The notes: a model not told the origin generated them from the sequence alone. 64,000 bases of DNA from Kalmanozyma brasiliensis GHG001 (GCF_000497045.1 NW_015961991.1:558812-622811), one strand, 5' to 3'. Shown: positions 9,623 through 19,891, counted from the stretch's first letter. A program made the numbers and translations.

Positions 9623-10874
9623 CCTCGTTCTGTGGTTATCGAGTATGCTACCTTGGCCGAGAAGCGTGAGCGGAGGAGCCGAACCGTGTTGGGTCTTTGG
9701 CGGTGGATGAGGTGATCCGGCTGCGATTCTATCGTTGCAGCATGGTGAATCAGCACTGAGCTGCTGGCTCGATGCTGATCCGCGATCCGTATAGGTGTCT
9801 TGCACGAGCGACGTTGCTGAGGTACAGCGGCGATGTTGTGTGGTAGTAGTGTGGATGGAAGTCAAGCTGCCAAGTCAGGGCAAGCACATCAGGCCATTCG
9901 AGGCCATGGCTTTCATTGTTGCTCAAAGTTGCAGTTGGGCCATGTCGTGTTGTGCTGTGCTGCGCTGTGTTTGTCTTTGCTGCTGCTGCATGTGGGTCAC
10001 GTCCTGCTTACAGATGCATGATTTTCGTCTTGAATTTTAGGCGTCAAAGCCTTGGGTGCAAATAGAAATTCAGTCGAGAACGCCCTCTCTTGTTTCAACC
10101 TCCGCACCTCGAGCCGCCGCAGAAGCTCCTGTTTTTGAGCCTAAGACGCGGCGGCTCAGGAGAACAGGACATGATCTTGTGACGATGGTCGGTCACCTGG
10201 ACCAAGCTTTCGTTCGGCGCTGATCGCCCTCCTCTCCGAAGTGGTGTGACATTGGAGAAGCCCGATCGGATACGCCGACGCTGCTGTTGCCCATCCGATG
10301 CAGCAGATCAGGATGACACGCATCTGCCGATCCAATTGACGGGCATGCTGCTGCTCTGTGCTGCTGCCGGTCAGAAGGGTGATTCTTTAGCCGAGAAGCC
10401 TCCACTCTGTGACTCTTTGAGTTGATCGTCTCGGATGATTTTGTGGCTTTCAGGCGAGTCACGAATCACCAAAATGTGAATCGGCTGCCAACCCGCAGAA
10501 TCGAGACCCTTTCTTGAGTCACAAAGCTTGCATCGGCCAATGCGCCCACAGCCTGCTGTCATATCTTCACAAAGTGGCCTTGTTCGCTCGATCATCCCTC
10601 CATCCTCAGCTTCACCCTTGGTCGTATCAAAGCTTTCGACATCAGCGGCCACAGAGCGGTGTGTACGATCTCACGCCAAGCGACAATCACCTGCGAAAGC
10701 CTCCCAACCACACAATCCACCTTCACGATGGACTAATCTCACCTCTTCGACAGATATGGCGACCTTTTCGTCTCGAATCCTGGCTCAGCGAACTTGCTAG
10801 CGAGCTGACCACTACCTCTTCTTGCTCTCGACAACCGACGATCAGAGCTCATTGCACACCCATCCCTTGGCCAA
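9623..10874. other. Divergent intergenic region with an inverted repeat
   Basis: About 1.25 kb between divergently transcribed genes. It contains the GC-rich inverted repeat at 10111-10157. The part next to 9622 is open in the frame of the minus-strand gene but lacks an ATG. The part next to 10875 is pyrimidine-rich leader-like sequence. No other gene is supported. Confidence 0.55.
10111..10157. repeat. Inverted repeat with 10-bp perfect arms
   Basis: gagccgccgc at 10111-10120 and its exact reverse complement gcggcggctc at 10148-10157, separated by 27 bp. A second, offset pair (tcctgtt at 10127-10133, aacagga at 10162-10168) overlaps it. The arms contain CCGCCG, which resembles CGG-type binding sites of fungal zinc-cluster regulators. 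It may be a regulatory site or chance. Confidence 0.4.
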
Positions 10875-13190
10875 ATGTCGTTCTACAGCGCTTTCCCCAC
10901 CAGCCCGCTGAGTCGGTCTGCGTTGGGATCAGAAGCCAACGCAGATCGCACATCAGCCTCGACAGTCTCTCCGAGGGTCTTCAAGGGGTATGGGCAGATG
11001 TTAGCGTCAACTGCATCGCCGCTCGCGCCTCTTCGACCCAGCACAAGCATCAGCACTGAGCATGACCGGCCAGCATCCATACCTCCAGGCACGTCAGGCC
11101 CGTCAATACCTCACTCCTCCCGCCATGTCAGCGGTCCGGCTCGCTTGATGCGCGGTCCACTCGCTCCATCATGGTCACCTGACTCTACCACGCCCTTCGA
11201 CGACAACGATGCAGCCTCTCCGCCGTTGCCCTCTTCCAGCTTTACAAGATCTGTGAACACTCGACGTCGCTCTTCCGGCTTTGGCATCTCTGCTTCCAGC
11301 CCAACGCCCAACTTTGGCAGTCTCGTCGGCTCGTTCCAGGAATCACTTCTGCGAGGACGCATGTCGATGCCAGCTTCCAAGCCCGTCCTCTTTGACGCAG
11401 AGATCGGCGTACTTGGGATGGGCAAGTGCAGACCCTCGCTGCGATGTCCACCTCACGTCCACGTCAAGTTTCCAGCTCATTTCTACGACTTTCATGCCAT
11501 AGACTCGCCCGTCTCGGGACCCAGTGCTGGCTCGACGGCTGCTCTCGGAAGTCCCTATGTCGGAACCATCGATCTGGAAGCCCACTACCACGACGCGCTC
11601 CTCGAACGAAAGCTGGCGGCCCTCAGCACAGGAACGGCATCCCTCGACTCTGCGGAACCGAGCCTGTTGCCTCCCTTTCCTGGATATGCAGTTCCGCCCA
11701 AGGGTCAGGTTCAGCTCATCGTCAAGTTCCCGGACCTCACTGCCGTCAAGCTCTTCCTCGTACCGTACGATCTCACCGACATGCAACCCGGCACCAAGAC
11801 GTTCGTCCGTCAGAAAAGCACGCTTGTTTCTTGTTCTGCTAGCAGTCCCAGCGATGACAGCCAGACGAGCAGCCGCGGCTCGCCCAGCAATGCCCGCCAA
11901 CCAATCAAGGAAGCCCTCCGATTCGCCATCCACCTTCAGTTCTGCTGTCCGCCTCTGGAATCACGTCCGAACGACCACCATGCCGGATTCGAAGGGCCCA
12001 ACTCGTCGCGGTTCCGACATCGCTCAGAAGTTGAGCACAAGAAGTCTACCGGCAGAGTGGGCAAATCGCCAAAGATCTTCTTGCACAAGTCTATTCGACT
12101 CGTCTTTGGCGCCCGTGCACTCGACTCGGGCGAAAAGCTCATCGATCAGATCGAGACGCCCGGCCAAGGGGCGCAGCGATTTGCATCCTACAGCGGGCCA
12201 GACGAGGACTGGATTCAGCTTCATCGAGAGGTCAAGACGGCCCAACGCTCGGCTGAACAGCTGCGATCGGCTTCGTTCAGCGATGCCGGCGCTGCCTCCG
12301 GATCCGCCGCCTTGCAGACCAGCCGCAGTGGTCTCGGCATCAACATCCAGAATCCAGCTCCGCACCTTGCACGGGCTTCAGTCGATGATGCTCAAGGGCA
12401 TGCCAGCGTCGTCCAGCCACTCAATTCGGATCCGAATGGCGAGAGATGGCAGTCGCCTTCCTCGCGAGCGGGTGCGGATGCACAAGTCGGTGGCTCGTCG
12501 GTCTTCTCGACGGCTACCTGGAGCTCAAGCAGCCAGGGAAGCAGCACCGTTGCGACGTCGGCTGGACGTTGGACTGGAGCTGACCAGAATGACGTACAGC
12601 TGCTGGCTCGCTCTCTGGCGTCGAGTCGTCTCAGCGAGGCTTACAGGACGCTGAGAGTCTTGGCGGCATCGGCTTCAGCAACGCAAACGTCGGCTCCTGC
12701 AGCAGCAAGTGTTCCTAGCAACCAGCGCGCCATGGACGGCAGCGAGGCTAAATTGGCAGATGCACCAGCTTTGCGACCCGCTCGCATCCGATCAGCATCA
12801 ACGGCCAGCCTCTCGGAAGCTCGCGTGCAGAGCGTCTCGGCGCTTGGTCGGCTGGAGGAACCCTCTGCGACGCCTGCGCATAGCCGTGAAGCCACCTCCA
12901 TTGACTCGCCGTTCGCAAAACGATCCTCTCGAACCACCAAAAAGGTGGGCGCAGACCGTCCGAGCTTGATCCGCAAGCTGTCCGAGCAGATCGCACGCAG
13001 CCACACGCCTTCGCCTCACACCAGCCCCAAGCTGAGACCCGCCCGGCGTCCGGCTGCGGACGAGCCTGCCGAGTTTTGTGCAGACGGGCTCACCCACCCC
13101 GACGGCGATGCGAGCGACGACTCGCACGACCATCGCATGTCTCCGCTCCAAGAAGCGGCTCTGCAGCGTTCGACTGGTTCGATACGTTGA
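10875..13190 (+). CDS. Atos-family protein (FAM214/DUF4210 plus PF13889-like C-domain)
   Basis: The ATG at 10875 opens a 771-codon frame with no introns. After a disordered N-terminus (residues 1-140) comes a block that matches the Atos (FAM214A/B, Drosophila atossa) pattern: NFGSLVGSFQESLLRGRM near residue 145, SPYVGTIDLEAHY near 225, GYAVPPKGQVQLIVKF near 270 running into VKLFLVPYDLTDMQPGTKTF. The second conserved part, LRFAIHLQF and then KIFLHKSIRLVFGARALDSG near 400, corresponds to the domain labelled 'chromosome segregation during meiosis' in domain databases. The rest (residues 430-771) is disordered. Animal Atos proteins act as nuclear transcription regulators; fungal members are little studied. 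Assignment rests on motif order and spacing; function in this fungus is inference. Confidence 0.82.
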   Translation: MSFYSAFPTSPLSRSALGSEANADRTSASTVSPRVFKGYGQMLASTASPLAPLRPSTSISTEHDRPASIPPGTSGPSIPHSSRHVSGPARLMRGPLAPSWSPDSTTPFDDNDAASPPLPSSSFTRSVNTRRRSSGFGISASSPTPNFGSLVGSFQESLLRGRMSMPASKPVLFDAEIGVLGMGKCRPSLRCPPHVHVKFPAHFYDFHAIDSPVSGPSAGSTAALGSPYVGTIDLEAHYHDALLERKLAALSTGTASLDSAEPSLLPPFPGYAVPPKGQVQLIVKFPDLTAVKLFLVPYDLTDMQPGTKTFVRQKSTLVSCSASSPSDDSQTSSRGSPSNARQPIKEALRFAIHLQFCCPPLESRPNDHHAGFEGPNSSRFRHRSEVEHKKSTGRVGKSPKIFLHKSIRLVFGARALDSGEKLIDQIETPGQGAQRFASYSGPDEDWIQLHREVKTAQRSAEQLRSASFSDAGAASGSAALQTSRSGLGINIQNPAPHLARASVDDAQGHASVVQPLNSDPNGERWQSPSSRAGADAQVGGSSVFSTATWSSSSQGSSTVATSAGRWTGADQNDVQLLARSLASSRLSEAYRTLRVLAASASATQTSAPAAASVPSNQRAMDGSEAKLADAPALRPARIRSASTASLSEARVQSVSALGRLEEPSATPAHSREATSIDSPFAKRSSRTTKKVGADRPSLIRKLSEQIARSHTPSPHTSPKLRPARRPAADEPAEFCADGLTHPDGDASDDSHDHRMSPLQEAALQRSTGSIR

Positions 13191-13494
13191 TCTTCTGGAT
13201 TCAGATGCTCGCATCCCTGCTTTCTCTCCCAAGAACTCACATCTGCTTGATACTCTGTCCCTCATTCTCGCACTCTGCATCGTCCTTTTCCTCGCTGTTT
13301 CCACGCACTTCTGTTTTGCATCCACACGCATCGCAATCGCAACCGTCCCACATCCTGGCGCTGAGACGTCGTCCTTCTGGTGTTCGCACACCCCACAGTG
13401 GGGAGCACGTTGTGTGTCTGAGCAAATCCATTCCGTTGAGCCCTAGCCATGAAGGATTCGACCACGATCTTTCGTTTCCGATCCGCATTTGTGT
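13191..13494. other. Convergent intergenic spacer
   Basis: 304 bp between the stops of two convergent genes. It is pyrimidine-rich on the plus strand and should hold both 3' ends; I see no further feature. Confidence 0.6.
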
Positions 13495-14589
13495 CTATAC
13501 CGACTTCTTCTGGACCATGACAAAGCACAGCGGCCACCGGAGGTGCAACTGCTCGACCTCGTTTCCACCATTCTCCCGTGTCACGGCCTGCTTGAGCTGC
13601 TGAACGAAGCGATCCACCACATCTGCCTTTTCGTTGGGATGTTCGGACAGGTAGGTGTGGGTAGCGCTCCAGGTGCGAAGGTAGGAGGCGAGTTGGGACC
13701 AGTCGAGGTGTTTATCCATTGTTGCGCTTTCCTGCTTGCCCGTAAACTCGCTTGCTACCTCATCGGGGAGGGACGCGGTGAGGGGGTGGGTGGTGGGGGG
13801 AGGCCAAGAGGACCAGTGGTGTTCTTTCGGTAGACCGGTGGTTGAAAAGGTGCGTTTGAAGGCGGAACCTTCGTCCCAGTGAGACGCCATCTCGGGGTAG
13901 GTGAAGGGGAAGGGAACGGGGGAAAGGCCTGCATTGACAATAGACCGACCGGGCTGCTCCCAGTATGCACCGATGCTATCCACCTTCTCCGGCTGCTCGT
14001 CCACCGCATTCAATTTGGGACTGCCTGGCGCGGCCCCATCCTTGAGCGCAAACTTGTTCAGCAGCGAGCGAGTAGATGGAAACTCCGGCAGGAAAAAGTC
14101 GGGGTAGCCGTAGAGACAAACGCTGCCGCCGGGTCGAACCACGCGTGTTGCCTCACGCCAGAAGGAAGGGTAGTCGAACCAGTGTGCTGCTTGACCGGCG
14201 GTGATTAGGTCTACAGAGCCGTCCTGTAGGAAGTCAAGTGATTCAGAGTAGCCTTGACGATATTCGATCTGGCCCAGTTGGCCGGTGGGTCCGTCGGCCG
14301 GATCCGGGATCAGATTGGACGGCAGGTTCGGCGTATCGGGTGTCACGGCTGCATCGACCATCTTGGAGGAAGGATCGACACCGATGACGCGAGAAAAGTG
14401 CGGCAGCAGACTGAGAGTGGAGATGCCAGGCCCACAACCTAGGTCCACCGCCAACTGCGAGCTCGCGCTCGAGGAAGGGGATCGACCAAAGTGATACGCC
14501 AGCACCTTGTCGTGCACCCACCGCGGATAGGACGGTCGAAAAGCGAGGTAGGAGGCCGCGTCAAAGGTGGTCCGCGAGAAGGTGGCCAT
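13495..14589 (-). CDS. SAM-dependent class I methyltransferase (364 aa)
   Basis: Cytosolic small-molecule methyltransferase of the type 11/trans-aconitate-methyltransferase-like group. The ATG at 14589 follows a favourable context and no earlier ATG is in frame nearby. N-terminal FDAASYLAFRPSYP is typical of the fungal Tmt1/Crg1-like group. SAM motif I is AVDLGCGPGISTLSL at about residues 47-61; motif II acidic end GVDPSSKMVDAA; motif IV-like DLITAGQAAHWFD; motif V RVVRPGGSVCLYGYP. Length fits this family. It has no signal peptide or membrane span. Candidate substrates (trans-aconitate, cantharidin-like molecules, farnesoic acid) are known for relatives, but the sequence does not say which is used here. 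Confidence 0.88.
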   Translation of the reverse strand: MATFSRTTFDAASYLAFRPSYPRWVHDKVLAYHFGRSPSSSASSQLAVDLGCGPGISTLSLLPHFSRVIGVDPSSKMVDAAVTPDTPNLPSNLIPDPADGPTGQLGQIEYRQGYSESLDFLQDGSVDLITAGQAAHWFDYPSFWREATRVVRPGGSVCLYGYPDFFLPEFPSTRSLLNKFALKDGAAPGSPKLNAVDEQPEKVDSIGAYWEQPGRSIVNAGLSPVPFPFTYPEMASHWDEGSAFKRTFSTTGLPKEHHWSSWPPPTTHPLTASLPDEVASEFTGKQESATMDKHLDWSQLASYLRTWSATHTYLSEHPNEKADVVDRFVQQLKQAVTRENGGNEVEQLHLRWPLCFVMVQKKSV

Positions 14590-15222
14590 GGTTGCTGCTG
14601 CGAGAAGGAGTGGGGGTGGTGTTGACGTGCGTTTGGATGTGTTGGCGTGCGCGATGCTGACGGCAGCGCTGGGTGGTCTAGCGAGCAGGTAGGGTTACCC
14701 TGAGATAGAGATGCGTTCGAGCGGTCCTCGGACGCGTGGATACACGAAGCAAAGCCAGGTGTGAGGGCAGACTGATGGGTTCTTGAAGGGAACGATCCGA
14801 AACGAGGTGCGATGGAGCGCTTCCCGGAAGTGTTTTATACGAAGTGAGGCGGTGGAGTGCGTATCCGAGGCGGTGTTCTACGGAAATGGACCAGTGAAGA
14901 AGAAGCGGTTTGTCTACAAACGAGTCACAAGGAGATGGAGGATCAGGAAGAAACGACGGCGAACGCGGACCACGCTTTACCTGCAACCTCGACGTCGACG
15001 TGGGGGGGTATTCGCACAGACCGGCGGCAAGGGCCGAGCAAAGCCGTTTCCTTTTTTTTTTTGGCACAGGCCAAGGGTCTCCAAATCTGCCGCTCACAGC
15101 CGCTTTCCACACGGCACACAGCTCACTGATGATATCGCACCACGCACAGCACAATCGAATGACTGCAATTGACCAACATCACGGCCCTGTACGGACCACG
15201 CGGCTACACAACGGCTGAAGCG
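14590..15222. other. Intergenic spacer with T tract
   Basis: 633 bp between two minus-strand genes: promoter of the methyltransferase on the left, 3' flank of the zinc-finger gene on the right. An 11-base T run lies at 15052-15062. No gene is supported. Confidence 0.6.
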
Positions 15223-16863
15223 CTACACAATGCCACTGTCGAAATCCACCATGCCACACTCGGACTCATCCAGATGCCTCATCGTCCTCTCGAGGCTACT
15301 GAACTTGACGAAGCACGTGGGGCAACGGGTGCTCGGTTCGTTGGCGTCCGATTTGGCTCTGCTGTGTTGACGACTCCTGCGGCCGGCCCCGCCGCTTTTG
15401 GTGGGAGACTGCAGACGAGGTAGCGAGAGCGGGGGTGCAACTAGGGGTGCATCGGTGAAGAAGGGTGTTCTGGGCGTTGATGGTTCCGGAGAGGCGGAGA
15501 ACGATGCGGAGGGGATGAGTGGGGGGAGGGAGATTTCAGTGGACTTGGATGAGAATACGGGTCGGGGAGGTTTTTCGGAACGTGGACTGTAGAGGTCGTC
15601 CTCGCCAGCACCACGACGCGATGGAGAGGCGAAGGAGGACCACTCGTTGGTGCTGCGTCGAGGACGTCCCCCTTCAAATCGGCTCACGGGCGAAGTGGGC
15701 ATCGTAGCATACCCCTCGGAACGCGAATTCGCTCGACGCGATGAGCTAGGGAGCAAATCAAACGGATCCGCATCGCCGTGCAGCTCGTGGTACGAAGGCG
15801 GTGCGTCTTCGTGGTGCGTGTCCATCGTCTCCATCAGCAGATTCGACTGGCTACCGTGACGAGATGGGAGAGAAGGTCGCTCGTTGACCGAGGCAGAAGA
15901 GGCGCTGTGACCGGGAGGATCGCGACGCTTCTCGGCGCTCTTCTCGTTGGCATAGAAGGCCTTGAGCTGCGCTTTTTCAGAGACCATACCGGTCGAGCCG
16001 GCGGTGCGGAAGCTCGAATCCGATACAATCGAAGCGGTGTCGTCGTCGTCGTCCAGAGGGAAGCTGGGCAGGCGCTTCTCGTCGCGCTTATTCTGCCAGT
16101 CGAACTCGGGAAGCTTCGGGGGCAGAGGCGGGGCCTGGCGTGAGCTGCCACTGCTTCGTGAAGGGAAGGAGGTCAAGGAGGACATCGAAGCGCGAGGCTC
16201 GGACGTGAGACCTTGAAGAGTAGCACTGCGAGTGCGTGAGAACGAGAAGCTGGGTCGCGAAGCGAGGGCGGCTGGCTCGCTCTCCTCGTCCGATCCAAGA
16301 GGCAGGCCGTACTGGAAGGATCCATCGCGTGGCAGTCGAGGCGGCTTTGCCTTTTGCTTTCCCTTGGCTTTGGCAGATGCGGTACCCGCATCGGGGTCGA
16401 TATAGTCGGTGGCTGATGGAGATTGCGACTGCTCGCCGGTGGAAATGCTGACTAAATTGGAGAAGGTGGGGAACTTGCGAAGGAGCGAAGGGCGGGCTGC
16501 GCTCTCGGCATCGTTCTCCTTGTCCTTGCCGGGGAGATCGTAGTGAGCCTGGGTCTCGCTGAAGCTGACCGAGGCCGTGATGGGGCTGATGGGTGCTGCA
16601 TCCTTGTCGCTAGGCTTTCTGCGCCTTGCTTTGGGACGAGTGAAAGAGTCAAAATCGTAGTTATCCTTGTAGTCCGAATGATGGGGCATCATGTTGTAGT
16701 GCAAGCTCAGCTCGAGTCGATCGCGGAACCGGCTGCCGCATCGTCCGCATGTGAGGGAGCGCAGTTTGGAAGTGCTGTCGGAAGGTGAGTCAGGGATGAC
16801 GCCAGTGATATTGTCGAGCATCGAGTTGGTCCGCGATCGGAGGGTGGACAGGAAGGGAGGCAT
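15223..16863 (-). CDS. Zinc-finger protein with widely spaced N- and C-terminal fingers (546 aa)
   Basis: The frame is open from a non-ATG codon at 16977; the first ATG is at 16863 (cagcATGcc, A at -3). Near residue 35 is a C2H2-type finger: LTCGRCGSRFRDRLELSLHY followed by NMMPHH. The extreme C-terminus has a second finger, CPTCFVKFSSLERTMRHLDE followed by SEC, i.e. C-x2-C-x12-H-x5-C. The roughly 430 residues between are disordered and rich in Ser/Pro/Arg, with Pro-rich patches (APPLPPKLPEF) that could bind SH3 domains and several serine-rich phosphorylation-like stretches. I do not recognise a named family. It could be a nuclear regulator or an adaptor; two lone fingers far apart are more typical of protein or RNA contacts than of a DNA-binding array. 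Confidence 0.72.
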   Translation of the reverse strand: MPPFLSTLRSRTNSMLDNITGVIPDSPSDSTSKLRSLTCGRCGSRFRDRLELSLHYNMMPHHSDYKDNYDFDSFTRPKARRRKPSDKDAAPISPITASVSFSETQAHYDLPGKDKENDAESAARPSLLRKFPTFSNLVSISTGEQSQSPSATDYIDPDAGTASAKAKGKQKAKPPRLPRDGSFQYGLPLGSDEESEPAALASRPSFSFSRTRSATLQGLTSEPRASMSSLTSFPSRSSGSSRQAPPLPPKLPEFDWQNKRDEKRLPSFPLDDDDDTASIVSDSSFRTAGSTGMVSEKAQLKAFYANEKSAEKRRDPPGHSASSASVNERPSLPSRHGSQSNLLMETMDTHHEDAPPSYHELHGDADPFDLLPSSSRRANSRSEGYATMPTSPVSRFEGGRPRRSTNEWSSFASPSRRGAGEDDLYSPRSEKPPRPVFSSKSTEISLPPLIPSASFSASPEPSTPRTPFFTDAPLVAPPLSLPRLQSPTKSGGAGRRSRQHSRAKSDANEPSTRCPTCFVKFSSLERTMRHLDESECGMVDFDSGIV

Positions 16864-18703
16864 GCTGGGCGATCTGGCTTGATCCAAGCTGGTGGCGTGC
16901 GAATGTGATGACTGAGATGGTGCAAGTCGTCGGAAGCCACCGACTAGGGACACGGTGCTATGATGAAAGAGAGTCAAAGGAGGTGCCGACTAGCAAGACA
17001 TCAAGTTGGGACGAGTGAGTGGTGGTTGCTCAACTGGACGAGACCAAGGGAGCGAGATGGGTCAAGAGCGATTGTGATCAAGATGGACGACTTCGTAGCG
17101 GCGGTTGTGACTGTCAAAAAGGCAGAGCAGCGAAGAGCAGCAAGCGCAGAGTCAAGCGACGTCGGCTAGCGGAGCGGCTTGCGGGGAAGGCTTTTGGTCG
17201 ATACGAAACGAGGCTCAATCGAGTGCAACCAGGCCGATTCGCTTGATGTTGCTTGTTCCCACGACTAGGAAATTTCTCACTCACGCCATATCATCGCCGT
17301 TCCCGAAGATCGAAATGTCACACTGGCTCGTCAGCTTACAGTCCATCATCGGCACAGCCGCTGCTGCTTGCATTGTACTCGGATCGTGACAGTGCATTGC
17401 AGCTGCAGAAGGGACTAAGCTCGATCTCCTCGATCTGCAATCGCTGTCTCACGTTGCCAACATTGACCCCCAAGAAGAAACATCGAGTGCAAAGCCAAGC
17501 CACAGATTCAAGCACAGGGCGGGACAACATCAAAGCCCGCTCCATTCAGGGTTCGGCGGGGTGGGCGCCATTCGAGCCCACACAACGGCACTTGACCACT
17601 CCTTCTCGCTTACATTTTTGTTTGCCTTTCGCATGGATACCGTGCCCTTCGCGATCGGAGAAACAAAATTTCATTGTCGAGGGGCGTTGACACGTTTTAT
17701 CATAGGTGGGGCCCCTATCACCGGCCATGGTCTCGTCGCTGTCGACACCCCATCGTAAGCACCCAATCGACGCCCTAAGGGTTGGTCGATATCAGCACGA
17801 TGGGCAATCTGCGAAGCGACCGAGCTTGGTCTACGTGAAACTATGCATGTCCGCTAAGCAGCGAGAACAATGGCGCGCGCATAATCCGCACCTCGCGGTC
17901 TGCATGAATGTCGGCACCTGTCCATATTGAGCTTGGCGAGCCAGCTCCGACACTCAGAATCGATCTCATGCATCCATGCTCGCCATCTCACCCCAAAGGT
18001 CCAGCTGAAACAAGCGTCAGACGGATGGTCTTCAAGCTCGTCCTCAACAGTCGGCCGGCCATCGGAATAGGGTCTCAGGGCTCTCCCTTTGAAGCACCGC
18101 GCCAACCGCTCTCGAATCGCGACCCTGTAAATCAGATGTGCGATTGCGACCTCATCAATCGAAGTCTAATGGATCGGCGATTGCCTCGCCGATCGGCGTC
18201 AGAACTGATCCGTTGACTCTCTGCTGGCCCGTAACATGCTGCTACATGGACGTTGTGGTAACTCGAGCCTGCGTGGGTGGTGACTTCTGTAACCTTTCTC
18301 CATAGACCCTGACCGACTCGAACGCGCATTCGGCAGCCTTCAAGGCGCATGGAGAATTCGCAAACGTCTTGCTGTCGCCAAAAGTCGGCCATCTGGGCTG
18401 CGCAGTCCAAACTCTATTCCGCGACTCTGACTTGTACAGAGGGCCCGGATACTAGAAGTTGCGAGAATCTCTTGGTCGATGCTGCGGATACAATCCCCGC
18501 TGAAGCATGGCCCACCGTCAAAATGAAGGGAAGCGACGGCGATATCGGTGTAGCACGCGTCTAACTCCGGCTTCTGCACCCTGCAGCCACGCACAGACGG
18601 GTTTACACCAACCTGTCAAAATCCGAACTTACTCTTCTATAAATATGCTTCCTTGCCTCGTCCATCTCCTTCCGTTGCTCTTCAACAACAACACCACTTC
18701 CGT
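16864..18703. other. Long divergent intergenic region
   Basis: About 1.8 kb between a minus-strand and a plus-strand gene. The only clear signal is the TATA box of the pirin gene at 18638-18645. Open frames here (17253-17690, 17908-18216 and others) have no domain, no codon-use support and no good start, and I leave them out. Confidence 0.55.
18638..18645 (+). promoter_or_regulatory. TATA box of the pirin gene
   Basis: TATAAATA, 66 bp before the ATG at 18704. An ATG overlapping its end (18645) is too close to be translated from this promoter. Confidence 0.6.
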
Positions 18704-19891
18704 ATGTCAAGCGACACCGCTCGTGCTGCATACTCACGAGTCATCACCAAGCAACACGCTCCCGCTTTCTCTCTCACCTGGACGCTGCTGCTCGCCTCCA
18801 TCGTCGTGGTGCTCATCCAGCCGTTCATCAGCCTTCTGTTCGACCCTCAAACAACCCTCTCCAACCCAAGCACAGCCAACATGACCTCGACAGTCGCTCG
18901 CACGCTCTCCCGAGAGATCGCCAAGAAGGTGCGCGCCGTCGAAACAGCCGAAGGCGCGGGCGCAACCGTTCGTCGATCCATCGGCACCCCAGCCCTTCGC
19001 AACATCTCGCCCTTTCTCATGCTCGACCACTTCAAGATTGGTGAGGGAGCCGGATTCCCTGATCACCCCCATCGTGGTCAAACGACTGTAACTCTGGTGC
19101 TTTCTGGCTATGCGCAGCACGAGGACTTTGCTGGTCATGCCGGGACGATTGGTCCGGGAGATGTGCAGTGGATGAACGCGGGTCGAGGCATCATGCATGC
19201 CGAAATGCCGATTCATCGGGATGAAAACGGAAACAAATTGCCGGAGCCCGAGGGGATGCAGCTGTGGGTGGATCTGCCGAAGGAGGCCAAGAAGGAGCCG
19301 CCAAGCTATCAGGAGTACCGCGCAGCCCAACTTCCAACCACAGCCGCTGACGCCAAGGAGGAGGGTGATGAGAAGGGATGGAACATCAAGGTCATTGCAG
19401 GCGAGTCGCATGGGGTGAAGTCGCCCATTGAGCTGCCCAAGAACGGAGGAGTGCTGTTTCTCGACATCAACCTTGAACCTTCAGGGACGGTCTATCAGAC
19501 CATCGATCCGAGATACAATGCCTTCGTGTACACCCTCGAAGGATCCATCGTCATCGGGGATCACTCTGTCACGTCATCGAAAGGCTCAACGCTCGGATTC
19601 AACCCCAGCACCACAGCTACACCCGGTGAGGCCGTCGAGCAGTTCCACACCCTCGTTCTCACCAAGGACGGCGAGCCCGGTGTACGCATCACAAATCCCA
19701 GCAGCGACAAAAAGGCACGCATGGTGCTGGTAGCAGGCGAACCGCTCGATCAGGAAGTCTACCAGTACGGCCCCTTTGTCATGACCAATCGACAGGAGAT
19801 CCAGCAGACGCTCATCGATTTCCAAACAGGCAGCAACGGTTTCGAACGTGCACCCGGTTGGAAGAGCAAGATCGGGGCCAAGATGATGTAG
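18704..19891 (+). CDS. Pirin family protein with N-terminal membrane segment (395 aa)
   Basis: Bicupin iron protein of the pirin family. Metal ligands of human pirin are conserved: H121 and H123 in FPDHPHRGQTT, H165 and E167 in GRGIMHAEMP. The second cupin follows (LEPSGTVYQTIDPRYNAFVY). Known pirins are nuclear co-regulators or quercetin 2,3-dioxygenases. The reading frame is open from a non-ATG codon at 18653; the first ATG after the TATA box is 18704. Compared with usual pirins (about 290-310 residues) this start adds about 59 residues including a hydrophobic span near residues 23-46 (LTWTLLLASIVVVLIQPFIS). An internal ATG at 18881 (residue 60, good context) would give a normal soluble pirin. 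Both forms are possible; the long form would be membrane-anchored or organelle-targeted. Confidence 0.92.
   Translation: MSSDTARAAYSRVITKQHAPAFSLTWTLLLASIVVVLIQPFISLLFDPQTTLSNPSTANMTSTVARTLSREIAKKVRAVETAEGAGATVRRSIGTPALRNISPFLMLDHFKIGEGAGFPDHPHRGQTTVTLVLSGYAQHEDFAGHAGTIGPGDVQWMNAGRGIMHAEMPIHRDENGNKLPEPEGMQLWVDLPKEAKKEPPSYQEYRAAQLPTTAADAKEEGDEKGWNIKVIAGESHGVKSPIELPKNGGVLFLDINLEPSGTVYQTIDPRYNAFVYTLEGSIVIGDHSVTSSKGSTLGFNPSTTATPGEAVEQFHTLVLTKDGEPGVRITNPSSDKKARMVLVAGEPLDQEVYQYGPFVMTNRQEIQQTLIDFQTGSNGFERAPGWKSKIGAKMM

Noticed and set aside
6893..17282. 15-bp identical word ggaaatttctcactc at 6893-6907 and 17268-17282
   Set aside because: A shared word of this length is expected by chance in 64 kb on two strands; both lie in spacers with no other similarity.
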